From CAYFXE01 sp964347035 (GTDB lineage Bacteria > Acidobacteriota > Aminicenantia > Aminicenantales > Aminicenantaceae): 19,771 bases of DNA. Where the stretch lies: contig CAYFXE010000050.1 in assembly GCA_964347035.1 (NCBI GenBank), positions 1 to 19,771 of the forward strand. Reading direction: 5' to 3'. The notes below the pieces were generated by a model, which searched no databases, was not told the DNA's origin, and worked only from the letters and a program-made list of their open reading frames with translations. Positions 7,706-16,144 of the stretch are shown here, piece after piece. How positions within the stretch are numbered: the stretch's first letter is position 1; each line of letters begins with the position of its first letter. A program made the position numbers and the translations under genes.

Positions 7706-10339
7706 ATGAAATATAAGAAACACCTCACCATCCTCATTACTGTTTTGTTTCTGTCCATGGCAAGCTCATTAATTTTTGCTCAATCCAAAGAGCCCCAGGA
7801 AGGAACAATCACAGCGCCCGTTAAATCATGGCTCGTGCTCGGTCCTTTTAAAAGTCCCCTTCCCGCTTTCCATGATGCCGAAAAGAAAGGACACAGTGTC
7901 TCAGATCTGCTGAAATTCCAGGAAATCGATATTGCCAAGCTTAAGCCCAGGTTGGACAGTTCCCTTCAATGGCACAACGGCCAGCAGGCTCAGTGGAAAG
8001 AAATCAATGCCGAAGACAGCCTCATCACCTTGACTGCGGATAGAGCACAACCATCTACCGCTTATCTCGGAGTCTATCTGGATGTGCACAGGTGGACAAA
8101 GGCCAAACTCGGGCTGGATACTCCTCAGACTGTGCAAATTTATCTCGATGGCGCTGTTGTTGCCACCAAAGCTGAGGCCGACAAGACAAAAGAGGGCGAA
8201 GCCTCTGTTGAGGGAAAAAAAACCTCGGCTGATTTAAAGCTCGAGAACGGACTCAACCTTATCCTCATCAAAACTGTCTTTGACCCGGACTCAAACTCAG
8301 ATTGGACACTCAAAGCCACCCTCACTTTCAGTGATAAGTTCGCTGCCCCGCCCCCGCGGTTCGCTCTGGCACCGACCGAACGGATGACGATCACCCATCT
8401 TCTCGACGGACCGAAAACCGAAGGATTATCCATCTCTCCCGACGGAAGTCTGGCTGCTCTCACCATCCGAAAAACTCTCCCTCCGAGTGACTCTTCGGAA
8501 TCCTGGGTAGAAGTCGTCAACGTGGCGGATGGCCGCCGGATCCAGACCTACCGGGGCGGAACCTCTATATCGGGAGCAACATGGGCTCCGATCGGAAAAA
8601 AATTCTCTTACATCATCCGCGAAAAATCTAAGGGAACGATCTGGATCGTTGACCTCGATCAAGGAACGTCCATTCCGCTCATCAAGGATATCGAAAACCT
8701 TGGCAATCATGTCTGGGCACCGGACGGGAGCTATATCCTTTACACTGTCAGAATAGAGGAAGAAGAGGACAAGCGCGGGGTCAAGAGATTCCAGAACCTG
8801 GCCGACCGCCAGCCCTGGTGGCGGGATCGAAGCTTCCTGTATAAGGCCAGCGTCCCTGAGGGCGTTTCGCAAAGACTAACGGCTGGAGAATTCTCCACCT
8901 CCCTAAACAGCATCACCCCCGACGGAAAAGAACTCTTGTTTACCCGCACCTACGTGGATTATTCAGAGCGCCCCTTCAGAAAAACAGAGCTTTTCTCTCT
9001 CAACCTCAAGAACATGGCCGTTCAATCGGTCTGGAAAGGAAGCTGGTTCAACGAGGCTCAGTGGAGCCCGAAGGGAGACAAAATCCTTGTTATCGGCAGC
9101 CCCTCGACTTTCGGAAAAACAGGCTGGAATGTCTCCGAAAAGCGCATCCCCAACGAGTACGACGGCCAGGCTTATCTTTTCGATCCCGAGACCAAAAATG
9201 TGGAACCCATCACAAAAAACTTCGATCCATCCCTTAATGAAGCTGATTGGAGCCTCACCGAAGACTGCATCTACTTCACCACCACCGACCGCTCCTACCT
9301 TCACCTCTACAGGTATGACTTGGCAGAAAAAACGTTCACACTCATCGATTGCGGCGTTGAGGTGCTCGGACAGTTCCGCTTAGCCCGGAATGCACTCATA
9401 GCCGTTTACACAGGATCGAGTGCATCGGTTCCTCAAAAGTTCTACACAATCGACCTCAATTCCCGCGCCTACCGACTCCTCCATGACCCGGGAGAAGCGG
9501 ATTTCGCTGATGTCGGATTCGGGAGTGTCGAGCGCTGGACATATAAGAACAAAAGAGGCGTAGAGATCGAAGGCCGCATCTACTATCCTCCAGGATTTGA
9601 TCCAAACAGAAAATACCCCTGCATCGTCTACTATTACGGGGGGACGACACCGGTTAACCGCAGTTTTGGCGGCCGATATCCCAAGAATCTGTATGCTGCC
9701 AACGGTTATGTGGTTTATGTGCTCCAGCCGAGCGGGGCCACCGGGTTCGGACAGGAATTCTCGTCCTATCACGTTAACGACTGGGGGATTGTTGTGGCCG
9801 ACGAAATTATCGACGGCACGATAAAATTCCTACAGGCTCATCCCTTTATTGACACCAAACGAGTTGGATGCATCGGCGCCTCATACGGTGGTTTTATGAC
9901 TATGCTGCTTCTTACCCGCACGGACATGTTTGCCGCCGGCATTGCCCACGCAGGAATAAGCTCGATTGCCAGCTATTGGGGCGAGGGATATTGGGGCTAC
10001 GCCTACAATGCCATCTCCGCTGCTGACAGCTTCCCCTGGAACCGGAAGGACATCTACATCAATCAAAGCGCTCTCTTCAGCGCCGACAAAATCACAACCC
10101 CGCTTCTCCTCCTTCACGGCGCGGTCGACACCAACGTTCCTCCTGGAGAGAGCACCCAGCTCTACACGGCTCTGAAAATCATGGGACGTGAGGTGGAATA
10201 CATCCAGGTTTTCGACCAGGATCATCACATCATGAGGTACAACAGACGAAAACTCTGGACTCGGACGATCCTGGCCTACTTCGATAAATGGCTCAAAGGC
10301 CAGCCCGAATGGTGGGAGGACCTCTACCCGGAGAAGTGA
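7706..10339 (+). CDS. Exported S9-family serine peptidase with N-terminal beta-sandwich-like extension
   Basis: An 877-aa exported peptidase of the prolyl oligopeptidase/acylaminoacyl-peptidase type. It has a Sec signal (ITVLFLSMASSLIFA-Q). An unusual N-terminal region of about 190 aa follows, beginning with the motif VKSWLVLGPF and containing VQIYLDGAVVATK and LKLENGLNLILIK, which looks like a beta-sandwich. A propeller comes next (about 225-600; LSISPDGSLAALT, WAPDGSYILY, ITPDGKELLF), then an alpha/beta hydrolase (about 608-877). The triad is Ser726 in GASYGG, Asp808 in GAVDTN and His840 in DQDHHI. AGGAGGG lies just before the ATG. It probably degrades peptides outside the cytoplasm. The specificity is unknown, and the low similarity to the first peptidase (S9D-like) suggests they are not recent duplicates. 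Confidence 0.92.
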   Translation: MKYKKHLTILITVLFLSMASSLIFAQSKEPQEGTITAPVKSWLVLGPFKSPLPAFHDAEKKGHSVSDLLKFQEIDIAKLKPRLDSSLQWHNGQQAQWKEINAEDSLITLTADRAQPSTAYLGVYLDVHRWTKAKLGLDTPQTVQIYLDGAVVATKAEADKTKEGEASVEGKKTSADLKLENGLNLILIKTVFDPDSNSDWTLKATLTFSDKFAAPPPRFALAPTERMTITHLLDGPKTEGLSISPDGSLAALTIRKTLPPSDSSESWVEVVNVADGRRIQTYRGGTSISGATWAPIGKKFSYIIREKSKGTIWIVDLDQGTSIPLIKDIENLGNHVWAPDGSYILYTVRIEEEEDKRGVKRFQNLADRQPWWRDRSFLYKASVPEGVSQRLTAGEFSTSLNSITPDGKELLFTRTYVDYSERPFRKTELFSLNLKNMAVQSVWKGSWFNEAQWSPKGDKILVIGSPSTFGKTGWNVSEKRIPNEYDGQAYLFDPETKNVEPITKNFDPSLNEADWSLTEDCIYFTTTDRSYLHLYRYDLAEKTFTLIDCGVEVLGQFRLARNALIAVYTGSSASVPQKFYTIDLNSRAYRLLHDPGEADFADVGFGSVERWTYKNKRGVEIEGRIYYPPGFDPNRKYPCIVYYYGGTTPVNRSFGGRYPKNLYAANGYVVYVLQPSGATGFGQEFSSYHVNDWGIVVADEIIDGTIKFLQAHPFIDTKRVGCIGASYGGFMTMLLLTRTDMFAAGIAHAGISSIASYWGEGYWGYAYNAISAADSFPWNRKDIYINQSALFSADKITTPLLLLHGAVDTNVPPGESTQLYTALKIMGREVEYIQVFDQDHHIMRYNRRKLWTRTILAYFDKWLKGQPEWWEDLYPEK

Positions 10340-10391
10340 GAAGACGTTATGGTTTGAATTTTGCCTTTCTTTGCATTACGATTTAGACAGG

Positions 10392-10820
10392 ATGACAGAT
10401 CCAAGATGCGCCCACTGTAAAGCAAAGCCCTGCCACGAAGGGGTGACCGACGAATCGCTCCTTCCCGGTTTCTGTCCCATCAAAAATTTCAAGGACCTTG
10501 TTCAAGCGACAACTGAAAAATACACGAGTCGCGAAATCCAGTCGTTCTATCTCAATTCCGCCGTCATAGAAAAAGAAGCCTACGACGAAAAAGCCGCCAG
10601 GGAAGAAGGAAGGATAGTACCCGTAAGACCCAGGATAAGAGAAATTGCCGAATTCGCCAAACGGATGGAGTACAAAAAAATCGGCCTCTGTGTCGGACAC
10701 GACATGCTGTTCACGATGCATTCCACAGCCCCTGTTACCACCCTGATCGTCAAGGACCGTCTCTCAGGACACAATCCCGTGATAACCCTCTACTCGAGAT
10801 ACTATAAAGATATTATCTAA
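10392..10820 (+). CDS. DUF1847-type metal-binding-like protein, apparently lacking its central segment
   Basis: A small cytosolic protein (142 aa from ATG 10392; a TTG at 10371 would add seven residues, neither start having a good ribosome site). The N-terminus has the cysteine set CAHCKAKPC...CP. The middle reads RIREIAEFAKRMEYKKIG and the end reads LCVGHDMLFTMHSTAPVTTL, then VKDRLSGHNP and YYKDI. As I recall DUF1847 proteins (about 200 aa), a further 70 or so residues normally lie between the KKIG motif and the LCVGHD motif, including AFCxGL, a conserved CK and a CNP motif. Here the two flanks are joined directly and in frame. The function of the family is not established. It lies 52 bases after the peptidase stop and may share its transcript. 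Confidence 0.75.
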   Translation: MTDPRCAHCKAKPCHEGVTDESLLPGFCPIKNFKDLVQATTEKYTSREIQSFYLNSAVIEKEAYDEKAAREEGRIVPVRPRIREIAEFAKRMEYKKIGLCVGHDMLFTMHSTAPVTTLIVKDRLSGHNPVITLYSRYYKDII

Positions 10821-10930
10821 AGGTACATCCTGTGCTCCCGGTTCCTGGGCTTCAAGCGCGACAAGCACTAGTTCTAAGCAAGCCACAGAAAAAAAATATA
10901 AGTCGATTACGACAAAAAAGGAGAAGAGAA

Positions 10931-11482
10931 ATGAAAAGGAAAATTTCTATCGTCTTATTTAGTTTAGCTATTTTATTTACAAATCTCACACTCAGCAGCC
11001 AATACATCGCCAGTCAAGAAGGGTCCATATCTATCAAACAGGTGACTCCTTTTGCCTACTGCAGTATCACTCACAAGGGGTCCTTCTCTCAGATCCAGAA
11101 TGTCATGGGACAGCTGATGATGAATTCCCAGGCTCAGAATATCCATCCAGCCGGGCCGCCGTTCGGTGTATATTATGTTGATCCCGAAGATGTTAAGCCT
11201 GAAGAGTTGGTCTGGGAGGTTGGATTCCCGATAACGGCTCAGGCCATGCCGATGGCGCCGCTTGAAAAAAAGCAATGGAACTACCTACAAGTGGCCACGG
11301 CCATTCACACTGGACCTTATGAGAAAGCAGGAGAAACCATCAACAAGATTCTCGAATGGATGGAGGCGAATGATTATGTTCAGGCCGGCCCGATCTTGGA
11401 AAGATACCTGACCATGCCCACCCCTACGACAAAGCCTGAAGACTTGAAATCTGAAATATGGATTCCCTGCCAGAAAAAATAA
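10931..11482 (+). CDS. Exported GyrI-like/AraC effector-binding-domain protein
   Basis: A 183-aa protein that begins with a signal peptide or membrane anchor (MKRKISIVLFSLAILFTNLT, then SSQYIAS) and is otherwise a single GyrI-like small-molecule-binding domain. Supporting motifs are the paired beta-alpha-beta halves FAYCSITHKGSFSQIQNVMG with GPPFGVYYVDPE, and ATAIHTGPYEKAGETINKI with the terminal ILERYLTMP and SEIWIP. The Glu in ERYL matches the conserved pocket Glu of the family. Such domains usually sense drugs or metabolites in transcription factors. Here there is no DNA-binding domain, and the domain appears to be outside the cytoplasm, so a binding or hydrolase-like role is more likely. 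The start is chosen for AAGGAG at 10918-10923, seven bases upstream. Confidence 0.82.
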   Translation: MKRKISIVLFSLAILFTNLTLSSQYIASQEGSISIKQVTPFAYCSITHKGSFSQIQNVMGQLMMNSQAQNIHPAGPPFGVYYVDPEDVKPEELVWEVGFPITAQAMPMAPLEKKQWNYLQVATAIHTGPYEKAGETINKILEWMEANDYVQAGPILERYLTMPTPTTKPEDLKSEIWIPCQKK

Positions 11483-11490
11483 GTGAAAAT

Positions 11491-11529
11491 GTAACACAGT
11501 CACACGGTGATTCAGTAACTCAGTCACAC
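11491..11529 (+). repeat. Short direct repeat, 24-base period
   Basis: GTAACACAGTCACAC at 11491-11505 recurs as GTAACTCAGTCACAC at 11515-11529 with one mismatch in 15. It starts eight bases after the stop of the GyrI-like gene. It is non-coding, with unknown role. Confidence 0.6.
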
Positions 11530-11783
11530 AGTTAAGCTATTCTTTTAATAGTCCACGAAAATTCCGAGTTGCTGTTTTACAGCTCTCAATGTCTGCCCGA
11601 TGATTTTGAAATTCACCCCCTTTCGTCCTAAAAGGTGACCATCAGCTACTCCCTCCGATGAAAAATAATCAGACAATATCCTTTTAAATATCATCGCCTA
11701 AGGTGATTTACTAATCCAAACCCATCTCTTATTCTCTGTATGCATGCATGCGCGGATAAATTCCCTAAGAATCCGAGGAAAGG
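11530..11783. other. Non-coding leader before the diguanylate cyclase
   Basis: No convincing gene was seen on either strand. It holds a weak promoter-like pair (TTGAAA at 11606, TAAAAG at 11629, 17 bp apart), imperfect short dyads around AAGGTGA (11632-11638) and ATCGCCTAAGGTGAT (about 11694-11708), and the alternating tract ATGCATGCATGC near 11740. The cyclase has a clear ribosome site (GAGGAAAGG) at its end. Confidence 0.4.
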
Positions 11784-14700
11784 ATGTCCAAACTCAGAAA
11801 TTTTTATACCAATTCAAATAGAGAGTCCCTAACCACTCCCATGCCATCAGAGGCAACAGCTGAATTCAGCAGGGACTATTATTCCCTCATCGAGAATGCG
11901 CCTGACATCATCTTTGTCGTCAACCTTGAGGGAAAAATCCTGTTCATCAACAAAATAGCCCAAGCGATAACAGGCTTTTCTCTTCAAGAACTCCACCAAA
12001 AAGATCTATTGAATCTGGTCGCACCTGAACATCACGAGAGGATTGAAGAGATTTTTAAAAACCTTAGACAGCTGAGTCATTATCCTCTCTACGAAGTCGA
12101 GATCATATCCTCCAACAGAACCAGAATCCCCATCGACATCCATATGAAACCCATAAAAGAGGAAGATGGCCGGATCGTCGCCCTTCTCGGGATTGCCAGA
12201 GACATCACCGAACGGAAAAAAATCGAGAAAACCCTCAGGGAGTCGGAGAAAAAATACGCCACATTGGTCGAGCAGGCAAGGGATGGTGTGGTCATCATCC
12301 AGGATGGCATCTGTAAATTTGTCAATAATGCCATGGAAAAAATCTCCGGATACCCACGGGAAGATTTAGTGAGTAAACCGCTATTTGACAAAATCATCGC
12401 TGAAAACAAAGAACAAGTGGTTGAGCAGTATAAACTACAGTTAGAGAACAAAGATGTCCCTTTAGTTTACGACGTAAGAATACTAGGCAAGAACGGGAAC
12501 ATAAAGGAAGTGGAAATTTCTTCTTCCCTTATCCCCTACAAGGGCCGGCCCGCTGTTTTAAGCATCTTTCGAGACCTGTCTGAGCGGAATAAATTGGATG
12601 AGGCCCTCAACAAATCAGAGGAAAAATACCGTCTTCTCGTCGAAAACATCGACGATGTTATCTTCATTCTCGACAAAAAGGGCCGCTTTTCCTACATCAG
12701 CCCGGTCATACAAAATTACAATGGACTGACCTCGGCTCATCTCAAAGGAAAGCCCTTCCTCGATCTCGTCCATCCCGATGACAAAATTCGTATTTCAGAG
12801 GCTTTGAAAAAAATCATGAAAGGGGAAAGGAAGCCGTATGAATTCCGCCTCTCGCATTCTGAAGGGAAAGAATGTTTCCTCCGCGTTTCTTGCCGCCCCC
12901 TCACAGAGGACAACCTGAGGGCAGGCATTCTCGGCATCGCCACCAACATCACTGAACGGAAAAAGGTCATCGAAAAGCTGAATCAAGCATACAAAGAAGT
13001 TGAAGACACCAAAACGAAACTTAAAGCCATCATCGACAATGCTCCCAACGTTGCTATCCAAGGATTTACTAAAGAAGGAGAAATTCTCTTCTGGAATCCC
13101 GCCTCTGAGAAGCTTTTTGGGTTCAGCGAGGAGGAAGTCAAAGGAAAAACTATAAGCCATATCTTTGCTTCGGAAGAAAAAGTAAAGGAATTTCAGGAGC
13201 AACTTAACAAGCTCTTTCAAGAGAAAAAACCCTCAGCTCTAATCGAATCGGTGATAACCACAAAGACAAAAGAGTCCAGGTTTGTTTATTGCTCTCTGTT
13301 TCCCATTTTTCCTCCAGAACAAGAACCCCTTGCCATTGCCATGCACGTCGACATCACAGAGAGGAGGCGAGTCGAAGAAAAAATTAAGGACGCAAACCGC
13401 CAGATTGAAAGATTTTCTGAGATATCAGCCAATATCCTCTCGATCGAAGAGGAAGAATTCCTGTTCGATCAAATGGCTGAAGCTGTCGTCGATATCTCCG
13501 ATTTCAGCCGTGTCCTCATTTCCTACTTTATTGACGATCCCCCATACAGAAAAATCATCGGATTCAGGGGTATAAGCAAGGCCACATTTGAGAGGGTCAG
13601 TAAAGTCGAAATGCCGAGAGAGAAATACATGGAATATTTCAACAAGGGGATTAAAATCGGAAGACAATCCTGTTATATTCCTCACACTTCACAAAACATC
13701 CTGGATCAAAATGCCGTCATAAAAAGCGATAAATCCTACCCTACAAAAAACGGCAAGTGGAACAAAGATGACAATCTTCTCGTTTCTATGAAGGATACGA
13801 AAGGGAAGCTTCTGGGGATCATATCTGTGGATGACTCCAAGAGCGGAGTCATCCCGACCAAAGAGACCGTGAGGCCGCTGGAAATCTTTGCTAACCTGAT
13901 CTCTGAAATCATCCAGCGCCGTAACCTTATCCAGAAAATTAAAATCTCGGAGGAAAAATATCGCGAATTGATCAGGAACATTAAAGTGGGAATTTTCAGA
14001 GCCACACCCGAAGGAAAACTTCTTGAAATCAATCCCACCGCCCTCGAGATTTTTGGGTATAACAAGGGAGGGGAATTTCTTAAGCGAAAAATAAACGATC
14101 TGTTTCAAGATCCGGAACAAATCGAAAATTTCATCAAGGAAATCGAAAATGAGGGCCTGGCCAAGAACAAGGAATTCCTCCTCTTAAAAAGAGACGGGTC
14201 TTATTTCTGGGCCTCTCTCACCTCCACAGCCGTGGAAGATGCCGAGGGTCACATGCTCTATTATGATACGGTGATCGAGGATATCACCGATAGAAAACAA
14301 CTCGAAGACAAAGTCAAGCGCCTTTCTGTGACCGACGAGCTCACAGGATTGTATAACCGCAGATACTTCAACGAAAACATGCCCAATGAGATAAGAACAG
14401 CCGAGAAATGGCGCAGCTCCTTGTCGATCATCATGGTGGATATAGACAATTTTAAGTCCTACAACGACACCTACCAACATCTTAAGGGAGATGAAGTCTT
14501 AGTCGAGGCGGCTCAGGTGATCAACCTGAACATCCGGAAAGAGACGGATTGGGCCTCCCGCTTCGGTGGGGATGAATTTGCCGTCGTCCTTCCTGGTGCA
14601 GATATAAACGAGGCCACTTCTGTCGCCGAAAGGATTCGGCTGGCCTTCGAAGAGATTAAATTCAGACCTGAAGGCAGTACTATCCAGAAAACATTGAGCA

Positions 14701-14900
14701 TTGGAGTGGCCTACTGTTTCTACAAAGACTTTGTGTTTAAGCAGCCCGTAGCCGGACCGTCAAAAGAGTACGCCCGTGTGGCAACACTGCTGACAAAACT
14801 GGCCGACCGTGCTATGTACGAAGCTAAAGAGTCAGGTAAGAATAAAGTCGTCGTCGCCAAGGATTCCATAGAAATCTCCAGGATGCAGACACCTCACTGA
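11784..14900 (+). CDS. Multi-PAS/GAF diguanylate cyclase
   Basis: A 1038-aa cytosolic signalling protein that should make cyclic di-GMP from two GTP. Order: PAS 1 (about 31-146), PAS 2 (155-273), PAS 3 (280-398), PAS 4 (411-531), a GAF domain (about 545-712), PAS 5 (723-842) and GGDEF (845-1030). Four PAS units end in the usual DITER/DLSER/NITER-type PAC boundary. The catalytic domain has the DELTGLYNRRYF start, VDIDNFKSYND, and an intact GGDEF (928-932), so it should be active. The inhibitory I-site, normally RxxD, reads KETD at 919-922, which suggests weakened product feedback. No membrane helix or signal peptide is visible, so inputs are probably intracellular ligands. It stands alone, convergent with the Fe-S gene whose stop is 21 bases away. 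Confidence 0.93.
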   Translation: MSKLRNFYTNSNRESLTTPMPSEATAEFSRDYYSLIENAPDIIFVVNLEGKILFINKIAQAITGFSLQELHQKDLLNLVAPEHHERIEEIFKNLRQLSHYPLYEVEIISSNRTRIPIDIHMKPIKEEDGRIVALLGIARDITERKKIEKTLRESEKKYATLVEQARDGVVIIQDGICKFVNNAMEKISGYPREDLVSKPLFDKIIAENKEQVVEQYKLQLENKDVPLVYDVRILGKNGNIKEVEISSSLIPYKGRPAVLSIFRDLSERNKLDEALNKSEEKYRLLVENIDDVIFILDKKGRFSYISPVIQNYNGLTSAHLKGKPFLDLVHPDDKIRISEALKKIMKGERKPYEFRLSHSEGKECFLRVSCRPLTEDNLRAGILGIATNITERKKVIEKLNQAYKEVEDTKTKLKAIIDNAPNVAIQGFTKEGEILFWNPASEKLFGFSEEEVKGKTISHIFASEEKVKEFQEQLNKLFQEKKPSALIESVITTKTKESRFVYCSLFPIFPPEQEPLAIAMHVDITERRRVEEKIKDANRQIERFSEISANILSIEEEEFLFDQMAEAVVDISDFSRVLISYFIDDPPYRKIIGFRGISKATFERVSKVEMPREKYMEYFNKGIKIGRQSCYIPHTSQNILDQNAVIKSDKSYPTKNGKWNKDDNLLVSMKDTKGKLLGIISVDDSKSGVIPTKETVRPLEIFANLISEIIQRRNLIQKIKISEEKYRELIRNIKVGIFRATPEGKLLEINPTALEIFGYNKGGEFLKRKINDLFQDPEQIENFIKEIENEGLAKNKEFLLLKRDGSYFWASLTSTAVEDAEGHMLYYDTVIEDITDRKQLEDKVKRLSVTDELTGLYNRRYFNENMPNEIRTAEKWRSSLSIIMVDIDNFKSYNDTYQHLKGDEVLVEAAQVINLNIRKETDWASRFGGDEFAVVLPGADINEATSVAERIRLAFEEIKFRPEGSTIQKTLSIGVAYCFYKDFVFKQPVAGPSKEYARVATLLTKLADRAMYEAKESGKNKVVVAKDSIEISRMQTPH

Positions 14901-14921
14901 GCCTAGGAACAGTCGATCCCC

Positions 14922-15599
14922 TTAAAACCCTAATCCAAGACAGGCCTTCACACAAATACCGCAGATGTGCTGACCTATCAAGGGCAGCTTGTGGAACTCC
15001 TTGAGCTTCTCGTAGCAGGCCCAGTGGTCAAAATCCTCTCTTCGCTCTTTTATCGCTAGAGCCGGGCAAACCGGTAAACACCTCTGACAGACTCCGCAGT
15101 CTTCCTCCAAAGGCTTGTCTGTCGCAAGCGGCATGTCAGTGAGCACCGTCACCAGACGGAACCGTGCTCCCCAATCTGGATTCACTAAAAGGTTATTTCG
15201 TCCGATCCACCCCAATCCCGCCAGCTCGCCAATTTTTTTATGCGAGAGATGCCCCTTTTGATTCTTCCAGTCGATGGTCTGCGAGGCTGGAATGGCAAGG
15301 GCTCTAAACCCCTTTTCCTGTATGAGCGAAGCCGTAAGAAAGGCCGCCCGGTCCAGGAAGAAATTGAGCTGCCGGTAATGGTGGAAATAGAGCGGTGTCG
15401 GCCTGTCCTCTATATCCTCAATCACCGGATCCAGGAGCCTCTTACCCATGGCAACGGCCCATTCGAACTGGGTGCTTGTCTTACTGTCGAAAAGAAAATC
15501 CTTTCTTTCTTTCCTTATGTCCGCAATTCCGCAAACGGAAATACCCAAGTCGAGGGCGAACTTTTTGAGCTTCGTGGAATTCTGCTTCTTTTCCTCCAT
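14922..15599 (-). CDS. QueG-like 4Fe-4S double-cluster protein (short form)
   Basis: A 225-aa soluble protein related to epoxyqueuosine reductase and other cobalamin/Fe-S reductases. It has the family signature GELAGLGWIGRNNLLVNP followed by FRLVTVLTDMPL, then two cluster-binding sets: CGVCQRCLPVCP (C-x2-C-x2-C-x3-CP) and a later lone Cys (WACYEKL) with CGICVKAC. True QueG proteins are about 300-380 aa, often with a C-terminal HEAT-like part. This one stops right after the second cluster, so it belongs to the short, functionally unassigned group, and tRNA queuosine synthesis should not be assumed. No strong ribosome site is seen before the ATG. It is transcribed away from ndk. Confidence 0.83.
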   Translation of the reverse strand: MEEKKQNSTKLKKFALDLGISVCGIADIRKERKDFLFDSKTSTQFEWAVAMGKRLLDPVIEDIEDRPTPLYFHHYRQLNFFLDRAAFLTASLIQEKGFRALAIPASQTIDWKNQKGHLSHKKIGELAGLGWIGRNNLLVNPDWGARFRLVTVLTDMPLATDKPLEEDCGVCQRCLPVCPALAIKERREDFDHWACYEKLKEFHKLPLIGQHICGICVKACLGLGF

Positions 15600-15650
15600 C
15601 AGCGTTCATTGTAAAGGCCGCATCCAGAGCTGTCAATTGCCTCTGCGCAT

Positions 15651-15679
15651 TTGACTCCAATGGACAATTAAGATATATC
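15651..15679 (+). promoter_or_regulatory. Putative sigma70-like promoter of ndk
   Basis: TTGACT (15651-15656) and TATATC (15674-15679) are 17 bp apart, 36 bases before the ndk start, inside the 116-base divergent intergenic region. Confidence 0.5.
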
Positions 15680-15715
15680 AATGGACTAAAGAACTCATAC
15701 GAACAAGGAGCCGTC

Positions 15716-16126
15716 ATGATCGAAAAAACCCTCGCCATCATCAAACCTGACGCTATAAAAAAGAAGGTCATGGGAAAAATCCTCCAAAGGATAGAGGAGG
15801 AAGGTTTCATAATCTCTGGCCTCAGGATGCTTCATCTCACCAAGGAAGAGGCCCAGGGCTTCTACATCGTCCACAAGGACAAGCCTTTCTACGACAGCCT
15901 GACAGACTTCATGTCCTCGGGAGAAATCGTGATCATGGTCCTGGAACGAGAGGACGCCATTAATCACTGGCGTCAAGTCATGGGGGTGACCGATCCCGCC
16001 TACGCAGATCCGGGAACACTTCGCCGTCAGTACGGCTTTTCGATCGAACGGAATGCCATCCACGGCTCGGATGCGCCTGACACTGCCGATTGGGAACTCG
16101 ATTACTTCTACAAAGAAGAAAAGTAA
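15716..16126 (+). CDS. ndk: Nucleoside diphosphate kinase
   Basis: A full-length 136-aa enzyme that transfers the gamma-phosphate between nucleoside tri- and diphosphates through a phosphohistidine. The start EKTLAIIKPDA, the Lys in IIKPDA, the PGTLRRQYG turn and the active-site NAIHGSD with His116 are all present. The segment MSSGEIVIMVLEREDAINHW replaces the more common GPVVAMVLEGxNAV, so it belongs to a slightly divergent bacterial branch. AAGGAG (15703-15708) lies before the ATG. A membrane micro-ORF and a symporter follow within 130 bases in the same direction and may be co-transcribed. Confidence 0.95.
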   Translation: MIEKTLAIIKPDAIKKKVMGKILQRIEEEGFIISGLRMLHLTKEEAQGFYIVHKDKPFYDSLTDFMSSGEIVIMVLEREDAINHWRQVMGVTDPAYADPGTLRRQYGFSIERNAIHGSDAPDTADWELDYFYKEEK

Positions 16127-16144
16127 AAATCCTAACTAACTTCG

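Noticed and set aside
11737..11752. ATGCATGCATGC alternating tract before the diguanylate cyclase
   Set aside because: Short simple-sequence palindrome; no flanking regulatory structure supports a role.
15240..15614. 124-codon plus-strand open frame
   Set aside because: It is antisense to the QueG-like gene, which has all its signature motifs; the product has no family features.
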